From Chromatiales bacterium (GTDB lineage Bacteria; Pseudomonadota; Gammaproteobacteria; Steroidobacterales; Woeseiaceae): a stretch of DNA of 36,606 nucleotides. The translations under genes and the position numbers were made by a program. The notes beneath the pieces are model-generated. The model made no database searches, was not told where the DNA came from, and saw nothing but the letters and a program-made list of their open reading frames with translations. The stretch is from contig SHLT01000017.1 in NCBI GenBank assembly GCA_004282875.1, positions 1 through 36,606 on the forward strand, in the 5' to 3' direction. This document shows positions 1-15,989 of this stretch, piece after piece (within the stretch, counting starts at the first letter, position 1; each line of letters starts with the position of its first letter).

Positions 1-540
1 CCCGAGTACGCCTATGACATTACGGGCATGATCGTGTCCTACCGTCATCACGACAACAACAGCCGCATGCACGCGCTCGCAAACGATCACCTGAACATGC
101 TCGACGTGTGCGTAATCTGGGGCGACAACACCGCCAACGAACGCCTGCACAAAATCGATTTCTGGAACGGCATATTCACCTGCAACGTCAAGACGCGCGA
201 CCAGCAGGCGTGGGACGCGTTCAACATGGACCAGCTATCGAACAATCACCTGATTTCCGATGACGAATTTGTCCGCAGGCAGGTAAGGAAAATCAGGATT
301 GGCGACCAGGTACGCGTGCGAGGCTACCTGGCGTCCTATTCGAGCGGTGGGGGTTACAAACGCGGTACCAGTACGACGCGTACCGACACGGGTGACGGCG
401 CCTGCGAAACCATTTACGTGGAAGACTTCGAGATTGTAAGACCGGCAACGAGTCGCTGGCGCCTCTCGATGTGGGCGTCGCTGGCCGTGTTACTCGCCGG
501 ACTCTTTGTCCATTTCCGGAAACCCTACCGGCCGTATTGA
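1..540 (+). CDS. Hypothetical membrane protein, C-terminal fragment (5' end outside window)
   Basis: The reading frame is open from the first base, so the true start is probably upstream and what is visible is the C-terminal part; an internal ATG at 28 is the first methionine in view. The fragment has a soluble part followed by a single hydrophobic segment close to the C terminus (around WASLAVLLAGLFVHF) and a short basic tail, so it looks like a tail-anchored or last-helix membrane protein. A central stretch, KIRIGDQVRVRGYLASY, has the feel of an OB-fold-like beta strand region, but this is only an impression. I do not recognise the family. It converges with the fabR-like gene, with only 4 bp between the two stop codons. 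No function is proposed. Confidence 0.7.
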   Translation, partial: PEYAYDITGMIVSYRHHDNNSRMHALANDHLNMLDVCVIWGDNTANERLHKIDFWNGIFTCNVKTRDQQAWDAFNMDQLSNNHLISDDEFVRRQVRKIRIGDQVRVRGYLASYSSGGGYKRGTSTTRTDTGDGACETIYVEDFEIVRPATSRWRLSMWASLAVLLAGLFVHFRKPYRPY

Positions 541-544
541 GCCG

Positions 545-1159
545 CTAGGCCTGTCCCATGGCCTCGGAACCGCGCATGATCATGCGCACCTTGATGATTG
601 CCGCCTCGATGTACCGCTCGCGCTCTTCTGCGGGCGTATCCAGCAGCGCGATCCCCGTCGTAAACAGGATAGCGACCGTGGAGTCCGCCGCAAGCCGCGG
701 GTGGCCCAGCGGCACGCCGCGCCGGTCGGCGTCCCAGACCAGGAACTCTGCGAGGTCCCGTGACATCGTCACCAGCAGCTTCTCGGCGGCACTGCGAAAT
801 GCAGACTGCCGGGACAGGCTCTCCTGCAGGATCATCCGCGACATACCCTGGTTGCCAAAGATATAGTCGAACAGCGTCTCGACCGAGGCCCTGATTACCG
901 ACCGGCCTTCCGCCGCCTGCTCCCGGACGCGATGCATCAGGTTCACCAGCGTCGTGCCGTGCTCGTCGATGAGCGCCAGGCCCAGGCCCTCCATGTCATG
1001 GAAGTGACGATAGAACGACGTCGGTGCGATTCCGGCGAGCTTGGCCACCTCCCGAAGGCTCAGCGTGTCGAAACTGCGGCCGGACGCGAGTTCGGCGGCC
1101 ACGGCGTCCATAAGTCGCTGTCGCGTCTCTTCTTTTTGTTGTTTTCTCGTGACCTTCAA
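545..1159 (-). CDS. fabR: TetR-family transcriptional repressor, FabR type
   Basis: Predicted DNA-binding repressor of fatty acid genes. The 204-residue protein has an N-terminal TetR helix-turn-helix at about residues 10-57, including LSLREVAKLAGIAPTSFYRHF, which is nearly the same as the recognition helix of FabR. The C-terminal ligand domain keeps FabR-like stretches such as SVIRASVETLF. In Enterobacteria FabR represses fabA and fabB and senses unsaturated versus saturated acyl-ACP/CoA; Pseudomonas DesT is related. The start is a TTG at 1159 with an AGGAA Shine-Dalgarno about 8 bases upstream; no ATG occurs until residue 17. It diverges from a beta-oxidation operon, and the intergenic palindrome at 1238-1253 matches a FabR-type operator. 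I infer that it controls that operon and perhaps itself, a job more like that of Pseudomonas PsrA. Confidence 0.85.
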   Translation of the reverse strand: MKVTRKQQKEETRQRLMDAVAAELASGRSFDTLSLREVAKLAGIAPTSFYRHFHDMEGLGLALIDEHGTTLVNLMHRVREQAAEGRSVIRASVETLFDYIFGNQGMSRMILQESLSRQSAFRSAAEKLLVTMSRDLAEFLVWDADRRGVPLGHPRLAADSTVAILFTTGIALLDTPAEERERYIEAAIIKVRMIMRGSEAMGQA

Positions 1160-1206
1160 GATCGGGGTTCCTGCATTGCCCTGCCCCGTCGCTGCAGCGC
1201 CGGGTA

Positions 1207-1234
1207 TTGCATCCTAGCAAAGGAATGGTACAGT
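1207..1234 (+). promoter_or_regulatory. Candidate sigma-70 promoter of the fadE-fadB-fadA-fadH run
   Basis: TTGCAT at 1207-1212 and TACAGT at 1229-1234 are separated by 16 bases and give a fair match to -35 and -10 boxes. The start point would fall near 1240, inside the palindrome at 1238-1253, a classic place for a repressor to act. Prediction by eye only. Confidence 0.4.
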
Positions 1235-1237
1235 TGT

Positions 1238-1253
1238 GCGTACAAGTGTACGC
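1238..1253. promoter_or_regulatory. FabR-type operator palindrome
   Basis: GCGTACAAGTGTACGC is a perfect inverted repeat with 7-base arms (GCGTACA / TGTACGC) and a 2-base centre. The arms match the GCGTACA half-site that I recall from FabR sites of gammaproteobacterial fabA and fabB promoters. It lies 41 bp before the fadE-like start codon and 78 bp from the fabR-like TTG, so it could serve both divergent genes. Confidence 0.75.
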
Positions 1254-1294
1254 TGAAAGTGGCGTGAGATGAAATCAGCCCAGAGAGAAACGGT

Positions 1295-3097
1295 ATGACG
1301 ACCTACAAAGCACCGCTTAGAGACATGCAGTTTGTGATGCAGGACCTCTTGAATATCGAGAAGCACTACCAGTCGTTGCCCGCGTGCGAAGAGGTCAACC
1401 AGGACCTCATCGACGCAATCCTCGGCGAAGCCAGCAAATTCTCCGAAGAAGTCGTGGCCCCTCTCAACGCAGTGGGCGATGAGGAAGGCTGCCAGATGCT
1501 GGAAAACGGCGAGGTGAAGACTCCCGCCGGGTTCAAAGAGGCCTACCAGCAATACGTCGACGCCGGCTGGCCGTCACTCGATCAGCCCGCGGCTTACGGC
1601 GGCCAGGATCTGCCGATGTCGATCGGCACGACCATCCGCGAGATGACCGGCACCGCCAACTGGTCCTGGGCCATGTACTCCGGGTTGTCCCACGGTGCCA
1701 TGGAGACCATTGACGAGCATGGATCCGAGGAACAGAAAGCCATGTTCATGGAGCCGCTGGTCAGCGGTCGCTGGACCGGCACCATGTGCCTGACCGAGGC
1801 GCACTGCGGCACGGACCTTGGGCTTCTGAAGTCGAAAGCCGAGCAAGCCGTCGACGGCACCTATCGCATTACGGGATCGAAGGTGTTCATCTCGTCCGGC
1901 GAACACGATCTCGCCGAGAACATCGTGCACATTGTCCTGGCGCGCTTGCCCGACTCGCCGCCGGGAACGAAAGGCATCTCGCTGTTTATCGTGCCGAAGT
2001 TCATTCCGAACGAAGACGGTTCTCTCGGCGACCGCAACGCCGTCACCTGCGGCGTCCTCGAACGCAAGATGGGCATTCACGGCAACTCGACCTGCCTGCT
2101 GAATTTCGACGGCGCGACCGGGTACCTGGTTGGCGAAGAAAACAAGGGCCTGAGCTACATGTTCACGTTCATGAATTTCGCCCGCCTCGGCACCGGGCTG
2201 CAGGGACTCGCTCATTCGGAACTCGCCTTCCAGAACTCCCTCGCCTATACCCGCGATCGTCTGCAGATGCGTTCGCTGTCGGGCCCCAAGAATCCCGGCG
2301 GACCCGCGGACCCGATCATCGTGCACCCGGACGTGCGCCGCATGTTGTTAACGCAGAAGGCGTTTGCCGAAGGCGGCCGAGCGTTGCTCTATTTCGCAAG
2401 CACGCAGGGCGACATACTGACCAAGTCCGACGACCCGGAAGCCCGCGAGCTTGCCAACCACGTTCTCGGCTTCCTGACGCCCATCATCAAGGCCTTCCTC
2501 ACCGAAACCGGCTTTGAAAGCGCCAATCTCGGTCTGCAGTGTTTCGGCGGCCACGGTTACATCAATGAATGGGGCGTCGAACAGAACGTTCGCGATGCCA
2601 GGATCGGCATGCTTTACGAGGGCACAACCGGGATCCAGGCCCTGGACCTTCTTGGCCGCAAAGTGCTCGGCACGCGCGGCAAGGCACTTACGCCTGTCAC
2701 CGGCTTTATCCTTGACTTCTGCAAGCGGGCTCGCAGCCGCAAGGAACTCAGGCCTTACCTGAAGACGCTGGTCCGGCTGACCAAGCAGTGGAAGGCACTG
2801 ACGCGGAAGATCGGTTTCGCCGCCATGCGCAACCGGGACGCCGTGGGCGCGGCCTCGGTCGACTACATCATGTTCTCCGGCTACGTGTTGCTTGGCGTTG
2901 CCTGGGCTGCCAGTGCGCGGGCTGCTTACCGGCGGATCGAGCAGGGCACGACCGAAGAAGCGTTTTATCGTGCGAAGATCCAGACTGCAGAATTCTACTT
3001 CGCCAAAATCCTGCCGCGAACTGCGACGTTGCTTGAAACAATGGGGACCGGCCCTGACTCGCTAATGAAAATGGAAGAAGACCAGTTCATTTTCTAA
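1295..3097 (+). CDS. Acyl-CoA dehydrogenase, FadE-like, about 600-residue class with extra C-terminal domain
   Basis: FAD-dependent first step of fatty acid beta-oxidation (acyl-CoA to trans-2-enoyl-CoA). The order is N-terminal helical domain, middle beta domain ([13 protein letters not shown] at about 164-176), C-terminal helical domain with [16 protein letters not shown], in which E442 is the expected catalytic base, and an extra C-terminal domain (about 470-600) typical of the 590-600 residue class. That class also contains DmdC (methylmercaptopropionyl-CoA dehydrogenase), so chain length cannot be read from sequence. It is much shorter than E. coli FadE (about 814 residues). The ATG is preceded by AGAGAG. 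It is the first gene of the run with fadB, fadA and fadH, which supports a general fatty acid role, and it lies directly behind the FabR-type operator. Confidence 0.88.
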   Translation: MTTYKAPLRDMQFVMQDLLNIEKHYQSLPACEEVNQDLIDAILGEASKFSEEVVAPLNAVGDEEGCQMLENGEVKTPAGFKEAYQQYVDAGWPSLDQPAAYGGQDLPMSIGTTIREMTGTANWSWAMYSGLSHGAMETIDEHGSEEQKAMFMEPLVSGRWTGTMCLTEAHCGTDLGLLKSKAEQAVDGTYRITGSKVFISSGEHDLAENIVHIVLARLPDSPPGTKGISLFIVPKFIPNEDGSLGDRNAVTCGVLERKMGIHGNSTCLLNFDGATGYLVGEENKGLSYMFTFMNFARLGTGLQGLAHSELAFQNSLAYTRDRLQMRSLSGPKNPGGPADPIIVHPDVRRMLLTQKAFAEGGRALLYFASTQGDILTKSDDPEARELANHVLGFLTPIIKAFLTETGFESANLGLQCFGGHGYINEWGVEQNVRDARIGMLYEGTTGIQALDLLGRKVLGTRGKALTPVTGFILDFCKRARSRKELRPYLKTLVRLTKQWKALTRKIGFAAMRNRDAVGAASVDYIMFSGYVLLGVAWAASARAAYRRIEQGTTEEAFYRAKIQTAEFYFAKILPRTATLLETMGTGPDSLMKMEEDQFIF

Positions 3098-3129
3098 GCG
3101 GACCTGATCGAAAACCAAAGAGGAAGACA

Positions 3130-8562
<5,433 letters not shown>

Positions 8563-8575
8563 TCAGCGGATAGCC

Positions 8576-9535
8576 TTACAAGCTCAGGCCGCAGGATTCG
8601 AACGCTTCACGAATCGTCGCCTTCTCCGCCTCGGTGAGCTCAAGCATGGGCGGCCGCACGCGCCCGCCGACCTGGCCGAGCAGTTCCTGCCAGTACTTGC
8701 CAAATGCCTGCGGCTTATCGGAAGGCTTCGAGCGCGCCATCGCCTCGCGCACGGGTTCGAGGCTGTCGCGCACGCGACGCGCCTCCTCGAACTTTCCAGC
8801 AAACGCCAGTCGCGTGTACTCGTCCATGCGTTTGTCGCTCTTCGTCTGCAGGTGATACGGCGGAGATGAACAGAGATAGAGTCGCCATCCGAGTTCCTCG
8901 ATATTGTCGAGCCAGTCGTCTTCCAACGATGTAGACACCTGGATCTTGTCACCAACCATGTGCGTCAGTTGCACGTACATGTCGCGTGGAACCGAGTACT
9001 TGATAGCGACGATATTGGGCAATTCGGCAATGCGCGCACACTCCTCCGGCTGCATCAGGTAGCCCGAATCCGGATGGCTCCACATGGCGATGCCAATGTC
9101 GAGACGGTCACAGAGCGCCTTGTAGTACTGGTACAGAACCTCGCCGCGTTCATGCACGAAGCTCAGGACCGGAGCGTGCACCACGATGTAGTCGGCCCCG
9201 CAATCCTGCGCATGCAGGGCAAGCTCCACGACCGTATCGAAGTTCTGGTCCGAGACGGACACGATAACCCCGGCCTTGCCGTCGCACTCCTCGACTGCGA
9301 TTTCGAAATTGCGCTTGCGCTCGGCGAGGCTCATCGAAAAGAACTCGCCCTGCTTCCCCGCGATGAACAGGCCCTTGATATCGAGGTCATCGACCCAGTG
9401 ACGGATATTTGCGCGCAGACCGGCCTCGTTGAGAGAAAGATCGTCGTTAAAGGGATTCAGGGCGGCGGCCCAGATCCCGCGCATGTTGTCGCGGGCATAA
9501 TCTTTCGCATCGAATTTCGAGTAGATAGTAGCCAT
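8576..9535 (-). CDS. DapA-family (dihydrodipicolinate synthase/KDG aldolase-like) lyase
   Basis: Class I TIM-barrel lyase or aldolase of the DapA/NanA family, 319 residues. The Schiff-base lysine is K179 in NIVAIKYSVP, and GKQGEFFSMSLAER (61-74) replaces the usual GxTGE loop. The active-site tyrosine of DapA would fall in the VVHAPVLSF stretch (119-127), where no tyrosine is present, so it is unlikely to be true DapA. The substrate is unknown. It is divergent from an NAD(P)-dependent aldehyde dehydrogenase; in other bacteria DapA-family dehydratases and deaminases work with 2-oxoglutarate semialdehyde dehydrogenase in sugar-acid or hydroxyproline breakdown, which is one possible reading. The ATG at 9535 has no Shine-Dalgarno; M18 (position 9484, MRGIWAAALNPF) is another possible start. 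Confidence 0.8.
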   Translation of the reverse strand: MATIYSKFDAKDYARDNMRGIWAAALNPFNDDLSLNEAGLRANIRHWVDDLDIKGLFIAGKQGEFFSMSLAERKRNFEIAVEECDGKAGVIVSVSDQNFDTVVELALHAQDCGADYIVVHAPVLSFVHERGEVLYQYYKALCDRLDIGIAMWSHPDSGYLMQPEECARIAELPNIVAIKYSVPRDMYVQLTHMVGDKIQVSTSLEDDWLDNIEELGWRLYLCSSPPYHLQTKSDKRMDEYTRLAFAGKFEEARRVRDSLEPVREAMARSKPSDKPQAFGKYWQELLGQVGGRVRPPMLELTEAEKATIREAFESCGLSL

Positions 9536-9541
9536 TGGCGA

Positions 9542-9555
9542 AATATACTTATAAT
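9542..9555. promoter_or_regulatory. Overlapping divergent -10 boxes, possible leaderless starts
   Basis: The 25 bp between the two start codons hold a perfect plus-strand TATAAT at 9550-9555 and a minus-strand TATATT at 9547-9542. Each ends 5-6 bases before its ATG (9561 plus, 9535 minus), so transcription would begin at or next to the start codon. No good -35 box is seen on either side. Confidence 0.4.
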
Positions 9556-9560
9556 CCGCT

Positions 9561-11015
9561 ATGCATACGAGAACCTCGATGACCCCCTATCCCGACCTGC
9601 ACCTCTATATCAATGGCGAATTCCGCAAGGCCGCCAGCGACCTGCCGGTACTGAACCCGGCAACCGAAGAGGAGATCGGCCGTCTGCCGCACGCGGAAAA
9701 AAGCGACCTCGACGATGCGCTGGACGCCGCTGAGCAGGGCTTCAAGACCTGGCGCAAGGTGGCACCGATCGAGCGGGCGAATGTCCTGTATCGGGCTGCT
9801 GCACTGATGCGCGAGCGGCAGGAAGAAATCGCGACTGCCATTACCGCCGAGCACGGCAAACCGCTCAGCCAGGCCCGCCTCGAAGTTATCCGCGGTTGCG
9901 AGTTTTTCGAATGGGATGCCGGCGAAGCCACGCGCACCTATGGGCGCATCATTCCCAGCGCGCCCGGTGCCCGCTACAGCGTGCATCATCAGCCGATCGG
10001 TACGGTTGCCGCGTTTTCGCCCTGGAATTTCCCGATGAGCCAGCCGTGCAGAAAGGTCGCGGGGGCCATCGCCTCGGGCTGTTCCATCATTCTCAAAGCG
10101 GCCGAAGAAACCCCGGCCGGGGCACTGCATATCGCGAGAGCGCTGCACGACGCCGGATTGCCGCCCGGCGTACTGAACCTCGTGTTCGGCACGCCGGCGG
10201 AAATATCCGACCACCTGATCCGGCAGGACTCGGTGCGCCTGGTCGCATTCACAGGCTCCACGGCCGTCGGCAAACACCTCACGACCCTGGCGGCACAGCA
10301 CATGACGCCGGTCCTGATGGAACTGGGCGGCCATGCTCCGGTGATCGTCTGCGAAGACACGGATGTCGAGGCGGCAGCTATCAGCGGTGCCGAACGCAAG
10401 ATGCGTAACGCCGGCCAGGTGTGCACCTCGCCCACGCGTTTCTTCGTGCATGAGAGTATTTTCGACGCCTATGCCGAAACGTTTGTGCGCCGCGCCGGCG
10501 CAACGATTGTCGGCAACGGCGTTGATCCCGATGTCGAAATGGGTCCCCTGGCCAACGATCGCCGCATTGGCGCACTGACGGACCTGGTCGACGACGCACG
10601 CGAGAAAGGCGCGGAGATCAGGACCGGCGGGAGCAGGCTCGGCGACACGGGCTATTTCTTCGAACCCACCGTGCTGGCCAACGTGCCGGACAACGCTCGC
10701 GTCATGCAGGAAGAGCCGTTTGGTCCGCTGGCCATCATCAACCCGGTCGCGTCGCTCGATGAGGCCATCGAGAAAGCCAACTCCGTGCCCTACGGACTGG
10801 CGGCCTATGGCTTCACCAATCGCGCCGATTATGTAGATCGCATGGTCGAGAGCATCGAGGCCGGCAATGTCTCGATCAATACGCTCGAGGCGTCATTGCC
10901 GGAAACACCCTTCGGCGGCGTAAAGTCCAGCGGCTACGGCCGCGAAGGTGGCACAGAGGGACTGCACAATTACATGATCACCAAGAACATCATGCACAGC
11001 CTGTCCATCGTCTGA
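9561..11015 (+). CDS. NAD(P)-dependent aldehyde dehydrogenase, succinate-semialdehyde dehydrogenase (GabD)-like
   Basis: Oxidises an aldehyde to the acid. 484 residues, the normal ALDH superfamily size. Seen: AFSPWNFPMS (151-160), the FTGSTAVGK nucleotide loop (230-238), the general base E254 in MELGGHAP and the nucleophile C288 in GQVCTSPTR. The overall look is closest to succinate-semialdehyde or 2-oxoglutarate-semialdehyde dehydrogenases; the exact substrate is not determined. It diverges from the DapA-family gene and the two may form one short catabolic route. Its 3' end meets the tryptophan dioxygenase gene convergently with a 5 bp gap. If the -10 box at 9550-9555 is real, the mRNA would be leaderless at 9561; a second ATG at 9579 gives the more typical family N terminus MTPYPDLHLYING. 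Confidence 0.88.
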   Translation: MHTRTSMTPYPDLHLYINGEFRKAASDLPVLNPATEEEIGRLPHAEKSDLDDALDAAEQGFKTWRKVAPIERANVLYRAAALMRERQEEIATAITAEHGKPLSQARLEVIRGCEFFEWDAGEATRTYGRIIPSAPGARYSVHHQPIGTVAAFSPWNFPMSQPCRKVAGAIASGCSIILKAAEETPAGALHIARALHDAGLPPGVLNLVFGTPAEISDHLIRQDSVRLVAFTGSTAVGKHLTTLAAQHMTPVLMELGGHAPVIVCEDTDVEAAAISGAERKMRNAGQVCTSPTRFFVHESIFDAYAETFVRRAGATIVGNGVDPDVEMGPLANDRRIGALTDLVDDAREKGAEIRTGGSRLGDTGYFFEPTVLANVPDNARVMQEEPFGPLAIINPVASLDEAIEKANSVPYGLAAYGFTNRADYVDRMVESIEAGNVSINTLEASLPETPFGGVKSSGYGREGGTEGLHNYMITKNIMHSLSIV

Positions 11016-11020
11016 GTCGG

Positions 11021-11866
11021 CTATAAATCGGTCCTGATCGCGAACAGCTCCGGGAAGAAGCTGGTCTCGATGGCTTTCTTGAGGAACGGCACGCCCGACG
11101 ATCCGCCGGTGCCCTGGCGATTGCCGATGATTCGCTGCACCGTGTACATATGCTTGAAGCGCCAGCCCTGGAAGGCGTCTTCTATGTCGACGAGTTTCTC
11201 GGCCAGTTCGTACAGCTCAAAATATTTCTCCGGATCGCTGTAAATGGCGAACCACGCGTCCTGTACGGACTCATTGGCCTCATAGGGCTCACTGAAATCA
11301 CGCTCGAGTTTGTCCTGGTCGATAGCGAAGCCGACATCACTGAGCCGGCGCAACACGACATCGTAAAGGCTGGGCTCTTCCAGGACTCGCTGCAGCTCCG
11401 CATAGACTTGCGCGTCATGGCGATGCACCTCGATCAGCTTGCTGTTCTTGTTGCCCAGCAGGAACTCGAGCTTGCGATAGCAGTACGACTGGAATCCCGA
11501 TGCCGGACCGAGCGTGTCGCGAAATTTCAGGTAGTCGACCGGCGTCATGGTCGACAGAATCGACCACGACTGCGTCAGCTGCATCAGTATCAGCTTGACG
11601 CGGGCGATCACCTTGAAGGCATGACGAAAATCGTTGTCCCGGACGTTGCGAATCGCGGCCTCGACCTCATGCCCGGCCAGTTTCAACCACAGCTCGCTGG
11701 CCTGGTGAATGATGATGAAGAGCATTTCATCGTGCTGGTCGGAAAGGCAGTGTTGTGCATCGAGAATATCGTCGAGGTGCAGATACCGGCCGTAGGTCAG
11801 CCGATCCTTCAGGTCGGTGTGGATGCCCTTCTCGACTTCTCTGTAATTCTTAGGCTTTCGGCTCAT
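11021..11866 (-). CDS. kynA: Tryptophan 2,3-dioxygenase
   Basis: Haem enzyme that opens the indole ring of L-tryptophan to N-formylkynurenine, the first step of the kynurenine route. The 281 residues match bacterial TDO. H54 in IIIHQASELWLK is the active-site distal histidine and H239 in WRFKHMYTVQRIIG is the haem ligand; the substrate loop GTGGSSGVPFL (residues 252-262) is intact. The start codon overlaps the stop of the monooxygenase gene by 4 bases (ATGA), so the two are translationally coupled and the gene is the last of the kyn run. Confidence 0.95.
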   Translation of the reverse strand: MSRKPKNYREVEKGIHTDLKDRLTYGRYLHLDDILDAQHCLSDQHDEMLFIIIHQASELWLKLAGHEVEAAIRNVRDNDFRHAFKVIARVKLILMQLTQSWSILSTMTPVDYLKFRDTLGPASGFQSYCYRKLEFLLGNKNSKLIEVHRHDAQVYAELQRVLEEPSLYDVVLRRLSDVGFAIDQDKLERDFSEPYEANESVQDAWFAIYSDPEKYFELYELAEKLVDIEDAFQGWRFKHMYTVQRIIGNRQGTGGSSGVPFLKKAIETSFFPELFAIRTDL

Positions 11867-13227
11867 TGCCGCTCTCCAAAGCTTGCTTTGGCCAGCGCAT
11901 GCAGCTGGTCCATGACGTACTGCTTGTCCCAGTCGTTTTCGATGCCCGGCAGCCCCATGATTTTTTCCATGACCCGGTTCTGCTCATCGCCGACGCGCAG
12001 CGCTTCGGCATAGGGCACCTCGGGTGAGAACGTCACCATCGAGTACAGCGGTGTCCACAGGCCGGGATAGCGCGCGCTGAACTTCGCTTCGATCATCTTG
12101 CGAATCTGGAATCGCCTGTCGCCGGACAGGTCGCTCATTTCGACGAAGTTACGCTTGGACAGTTCGGCGATGGCATCACCGTTGGGTTTGCGCGCATTTT
12201 CATAGGCCGGGAAAATCGCGTCCCAGTCGTGATCGTGCGTCTCGATGAGCCGGTTGAGTTCGGCGCAATCCTCAAACCCGCAATTCATGCCCTGGCCGTA
12301 GAATGGTACGATCGCGTGCGCCGCATCCCCGATCAGCCCCACCTTGCGGTTGAACGACCACGGGAAGACCTGCACGAGAAACAGTGGCGATGCCGTCTTC
12401 TCCATGAATGTATCCACAGGGTTTTCGAGATAGTCCATGGCATCGGCGAAGTTGGACTCGAAAAACGCCTCGACCGCCGCTCGTTCCTGCAAGGACTCGA
12501 ACGAGGGTTCGCCGGAATGATTCAGGAACAACGTGCAGGTAAACGTGCCGTCGGTGTTCGGCAACGCGATCAGCATGAAGTCCTTGCGTGGCCAGATGTG
12601 CAGCGCATTCTTTTCTATTTTGTGTGAGCCGTCCGCGTTGGCAGGGATATGGAGTTCTATGTAGCTCTGCGGCATGTAGGTTTGGCTGTAACTGAAGCGC
12701 GGCAGGTTGTGAGCCAGGCGCCGTACTTTCGAATTCGCACCGTCGGCCGCGAACAGGTAATCGGCATCGACCGTGACCTCGTGTTCGCGGTTCACCTGGA
12801 ACACGGTACGTGCCGTCTCGAAATCAACGTCCATGAGCCAGTGCTCGAAATGCGTTTCGATGCCCGCCTCCTGGTCCGCAATATCAAGCAGCTGCTGGTT
12901 GATGCCGCTACGCGACACCGACCAGATGGCGTTCCACTCCTTGCCGTATGGAAGCGCACTCAGCTCTCCGTCAATCCCGTGGATGGCGCGGTGAAACATA
13001 GGAATGGCTTCGGACTTTGCGTCGGCCCCGATACCGATCTGTTCCAGCGAGTGCCAGCCCCTGTCCGACAGGGCGATATTGATCGACCTGCCCTGGTAGA
13101 TACTGGTCTTGCGAGAGTCAGGGCGGCCCTCGTAAAGGCCAACTTCGTAACCGTGTCGGCCGAGCAAAATGGCAAGCAGTGCGCCTACCGGCCCCCCACC
13201 TGCTACCGTGAACTTGCCGCGGCTCAT
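11863..13227 (-). CDS. kmo: Kynurenine 3-monooxygenase
   Basis: FAD- and NADPH-dependent hydroxylation of L-kynurenine to 3-hydroxykynurenine. 454 residues. The N terminus has the Rossmann FAD loop GGGPVG (10-15), and the mid region shows [18 protein letters not shown], the second FAD motif of aromatic hydroxylases with the kynurenine-monooxygenase [12 protein letters not shown] continuation. Start and end both overlap neighbours by 4 bases (with kynU upstream and tdo downstream), a tight operon. The presence of this enzyme shows that the pathway goes on to 3-hydroxyanthranilate and not only to anthranilate. Confidence 0.94.
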   Translation of the reverse strand: MSRGKFTVAGGGPVGALLAILLGRHGYEVGLYEGRPDSRKTSIYQGRSINIALSDRGWHSLEQIGIGADAKSEAIPMFHRAIHGIDGELSALPYGKEWNAIWSVSRSGINQQLLDIADQEAGIETHFEHWLMDVDFETARTVFQVNREHEVTVDADYLFAADGANSKVRRLAHNLPRFSYSQTYMPQSYIELHIPANADGSHKIEKNALHIWPRKDFMLIALPNTDGTFTCTLFLNHSGEPSFESLQERAAVEAFFESNFADAMDYLENPVDTFMEKTASPLFLVQVFPWSFNRKVGLIGDAAHAIVPFYGQGMNCGFEDCAELNRLIETHDHDWDAIFPAYENARKPNGDAIAELSKRNFVEMSDLSGDRRFQIRKMIEAKFSARYPGLWTPLYSMVTFSPEVPYAEALRVGDEQNRVMEKIMGLPGIENDWDKQYVMDQLHALAKASFGERQ

Positions 13228-14513
13228 TTGGACTCACCTTCTGCCAACAACGCACGCATGACCTTGCCGAAGGTAAAGACATCGGTGAAGGAATTATAGA
13301 GCGGCACCGGCGCCATGCGGATCACACAGGGCTCGCGAAAATCGACGATAACGCCGGCTGCGATCATGTCGTCGAACAATTTGCGTTCACGCCCGGCGAC
13401 ATCCATCGAAATCTGGCAGCCGCGCTGCTCGGGCTCGCGCGGCGTGATAAGACTGGTCCGGGCGTCCGGGAACTCCTGCGCCACTGCATCAATTGTAAAT
13501 TCGAGGTAAGCGGTCAGCCTCTCGCTCTTCTCTCGCAGCGCAGGCATGCCTGCCTCGGCGAACACGTCGAGCGATGCCTTCATGGCCGCCATTCCGAGAA
13601 TCGGCACGTTGCTCAACTGCCAGCCCTCGGCGCCCTCCATTGGCTGGAAGCCGCTCTTCATCTGGAATCGCGTCTCCTTGTCGTGCCCCCACCAGCCGCC
13701 AAAGCGCGGCAGATCGAAGCGGCGGCCATGACGCTCATGCACGAAGATGCCCCCGACATTGCCGGGACTGGAGTTCAGGTACTTGTAAGAGCACCACGCG
13801 GCGAAGTCGACGTTCCAGTCGTGCAACCTGAGCGGCACATTGCCCGCCGCATGCGCCAGGTCGAACCCCGCAACGGCGCCCGCGGCGTGTGCCGCTGCCG
13901 TGAGCCGCGGCATGTTGAAGAGCTGGCCCGTGAAGTAGTTAACGCCGCCGAAAAAGACCAGCGCAAGCTCATCGGCATGCGCGGCGATCGTATCCAGGAT
14001 GTCCTCTTCGCGGATAAGCGTCTCACCCTCGCGCGGTGCCACTTCGATGATGGCATCGTCGGGATCGAAGCCGTGAAACTGTGCCTGCGTCTCCAGCAGG
14101 TAGCGATCCGACGGGAACATCTTTGCTTCGGAGATAATCTTGTAGCGCGTCTGGGTAGGGCGATAGAACGACACGAACAGCAGGTGAATATTGGTTGTCA
14201 GCGAGTTCATGCAGACAACTTCAGACTCCTGGGCACCCACAATGCCGGCCATCGTCGGGGTCAGGCGCTCGTGGTAGCTGTACCACGGATTGGTCGAATG
14301 AAAATGCCCCTCGACGCCATACTTCGCCCACTCGTCGAGCTCGAGCTCGACGGCGGCTTTCACGGTCTTCGGCTGCAACCCGAGCGAGTGGCCCGTGAAG
14401 TACACGAGGTCGGGCGTGCCGAGCGACGGAAAATGGAACCGGTCGCGAAACGCCCGGAGCGGATCGGCCGCGTCCTGCGCCTCTGCGAACGCCAGTGATG
14501 AATCAAACGGCAT
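13224..14513 (-). CDS. kynU: Kynureninase
   Basis: PLP-dependent hydrolase that splits 3-hydroxykynurenine into 3-hydroxyanthranilate and alanine. Taking the ATG at 14513 the protein has 429 residues, the usual size. K244 in [16 protein letters not shown] is the PLP lysine, and the FDLAHAAGN stretch (217-225) supplies the cofactor aspartate. The frame stays open upstream to 14618, but the extra 35 residues lie inside the dioxygenase gene and are basic and unlike the family, so the 14513 start (1 base after the preceding stop) is preferred. Its stop overlaps the monooxygenase start by 4 bases. Confidence 0.94.
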   Translation of the reverse strand: MPFDSSLAFAEAQDAADPLRAFRDRFHFPSLGTPDLVYFTGHSLGLQPKTVKAAVELELDEWAKYGVEGHFHSTNPWYSYHERLTPTMAGIVGAQESEVVCMNSLTTNIHLLFVSFYRPTQTRYKIISEAKMFPSDRYLLETQAQFHGFDPDDAIIEVAPREGETLIREEDILDTIAAHADELALVFFGGVNYFTGQLFNMPRLTAAAHAAGAVAGFDLAHAAGNVPLRLHDWNVDFAAWCSYKYLNSSPGNVGGIFVHERHGRRFDLPRFGGWWGHDKETRFQMKSGFQPMEGAEGWQLSNVPILGMAAMKASLDVFAEAGMPALREKSERLTAYLEFTIDAVAQEFPDARTSLITPREPEQRGCQISMDVAGRERKLFDDMIAAGVIVDFREPCVIRMAPVPLYNSFTDVFTFGKVMRALLAEGESK

Positions 14514-14514
14514 G

Positions 14515-15964
<1,450 letters not shown>

Positions 15965-15989
15965 CAGGTGACTATCGCGCAGTTTCCGG

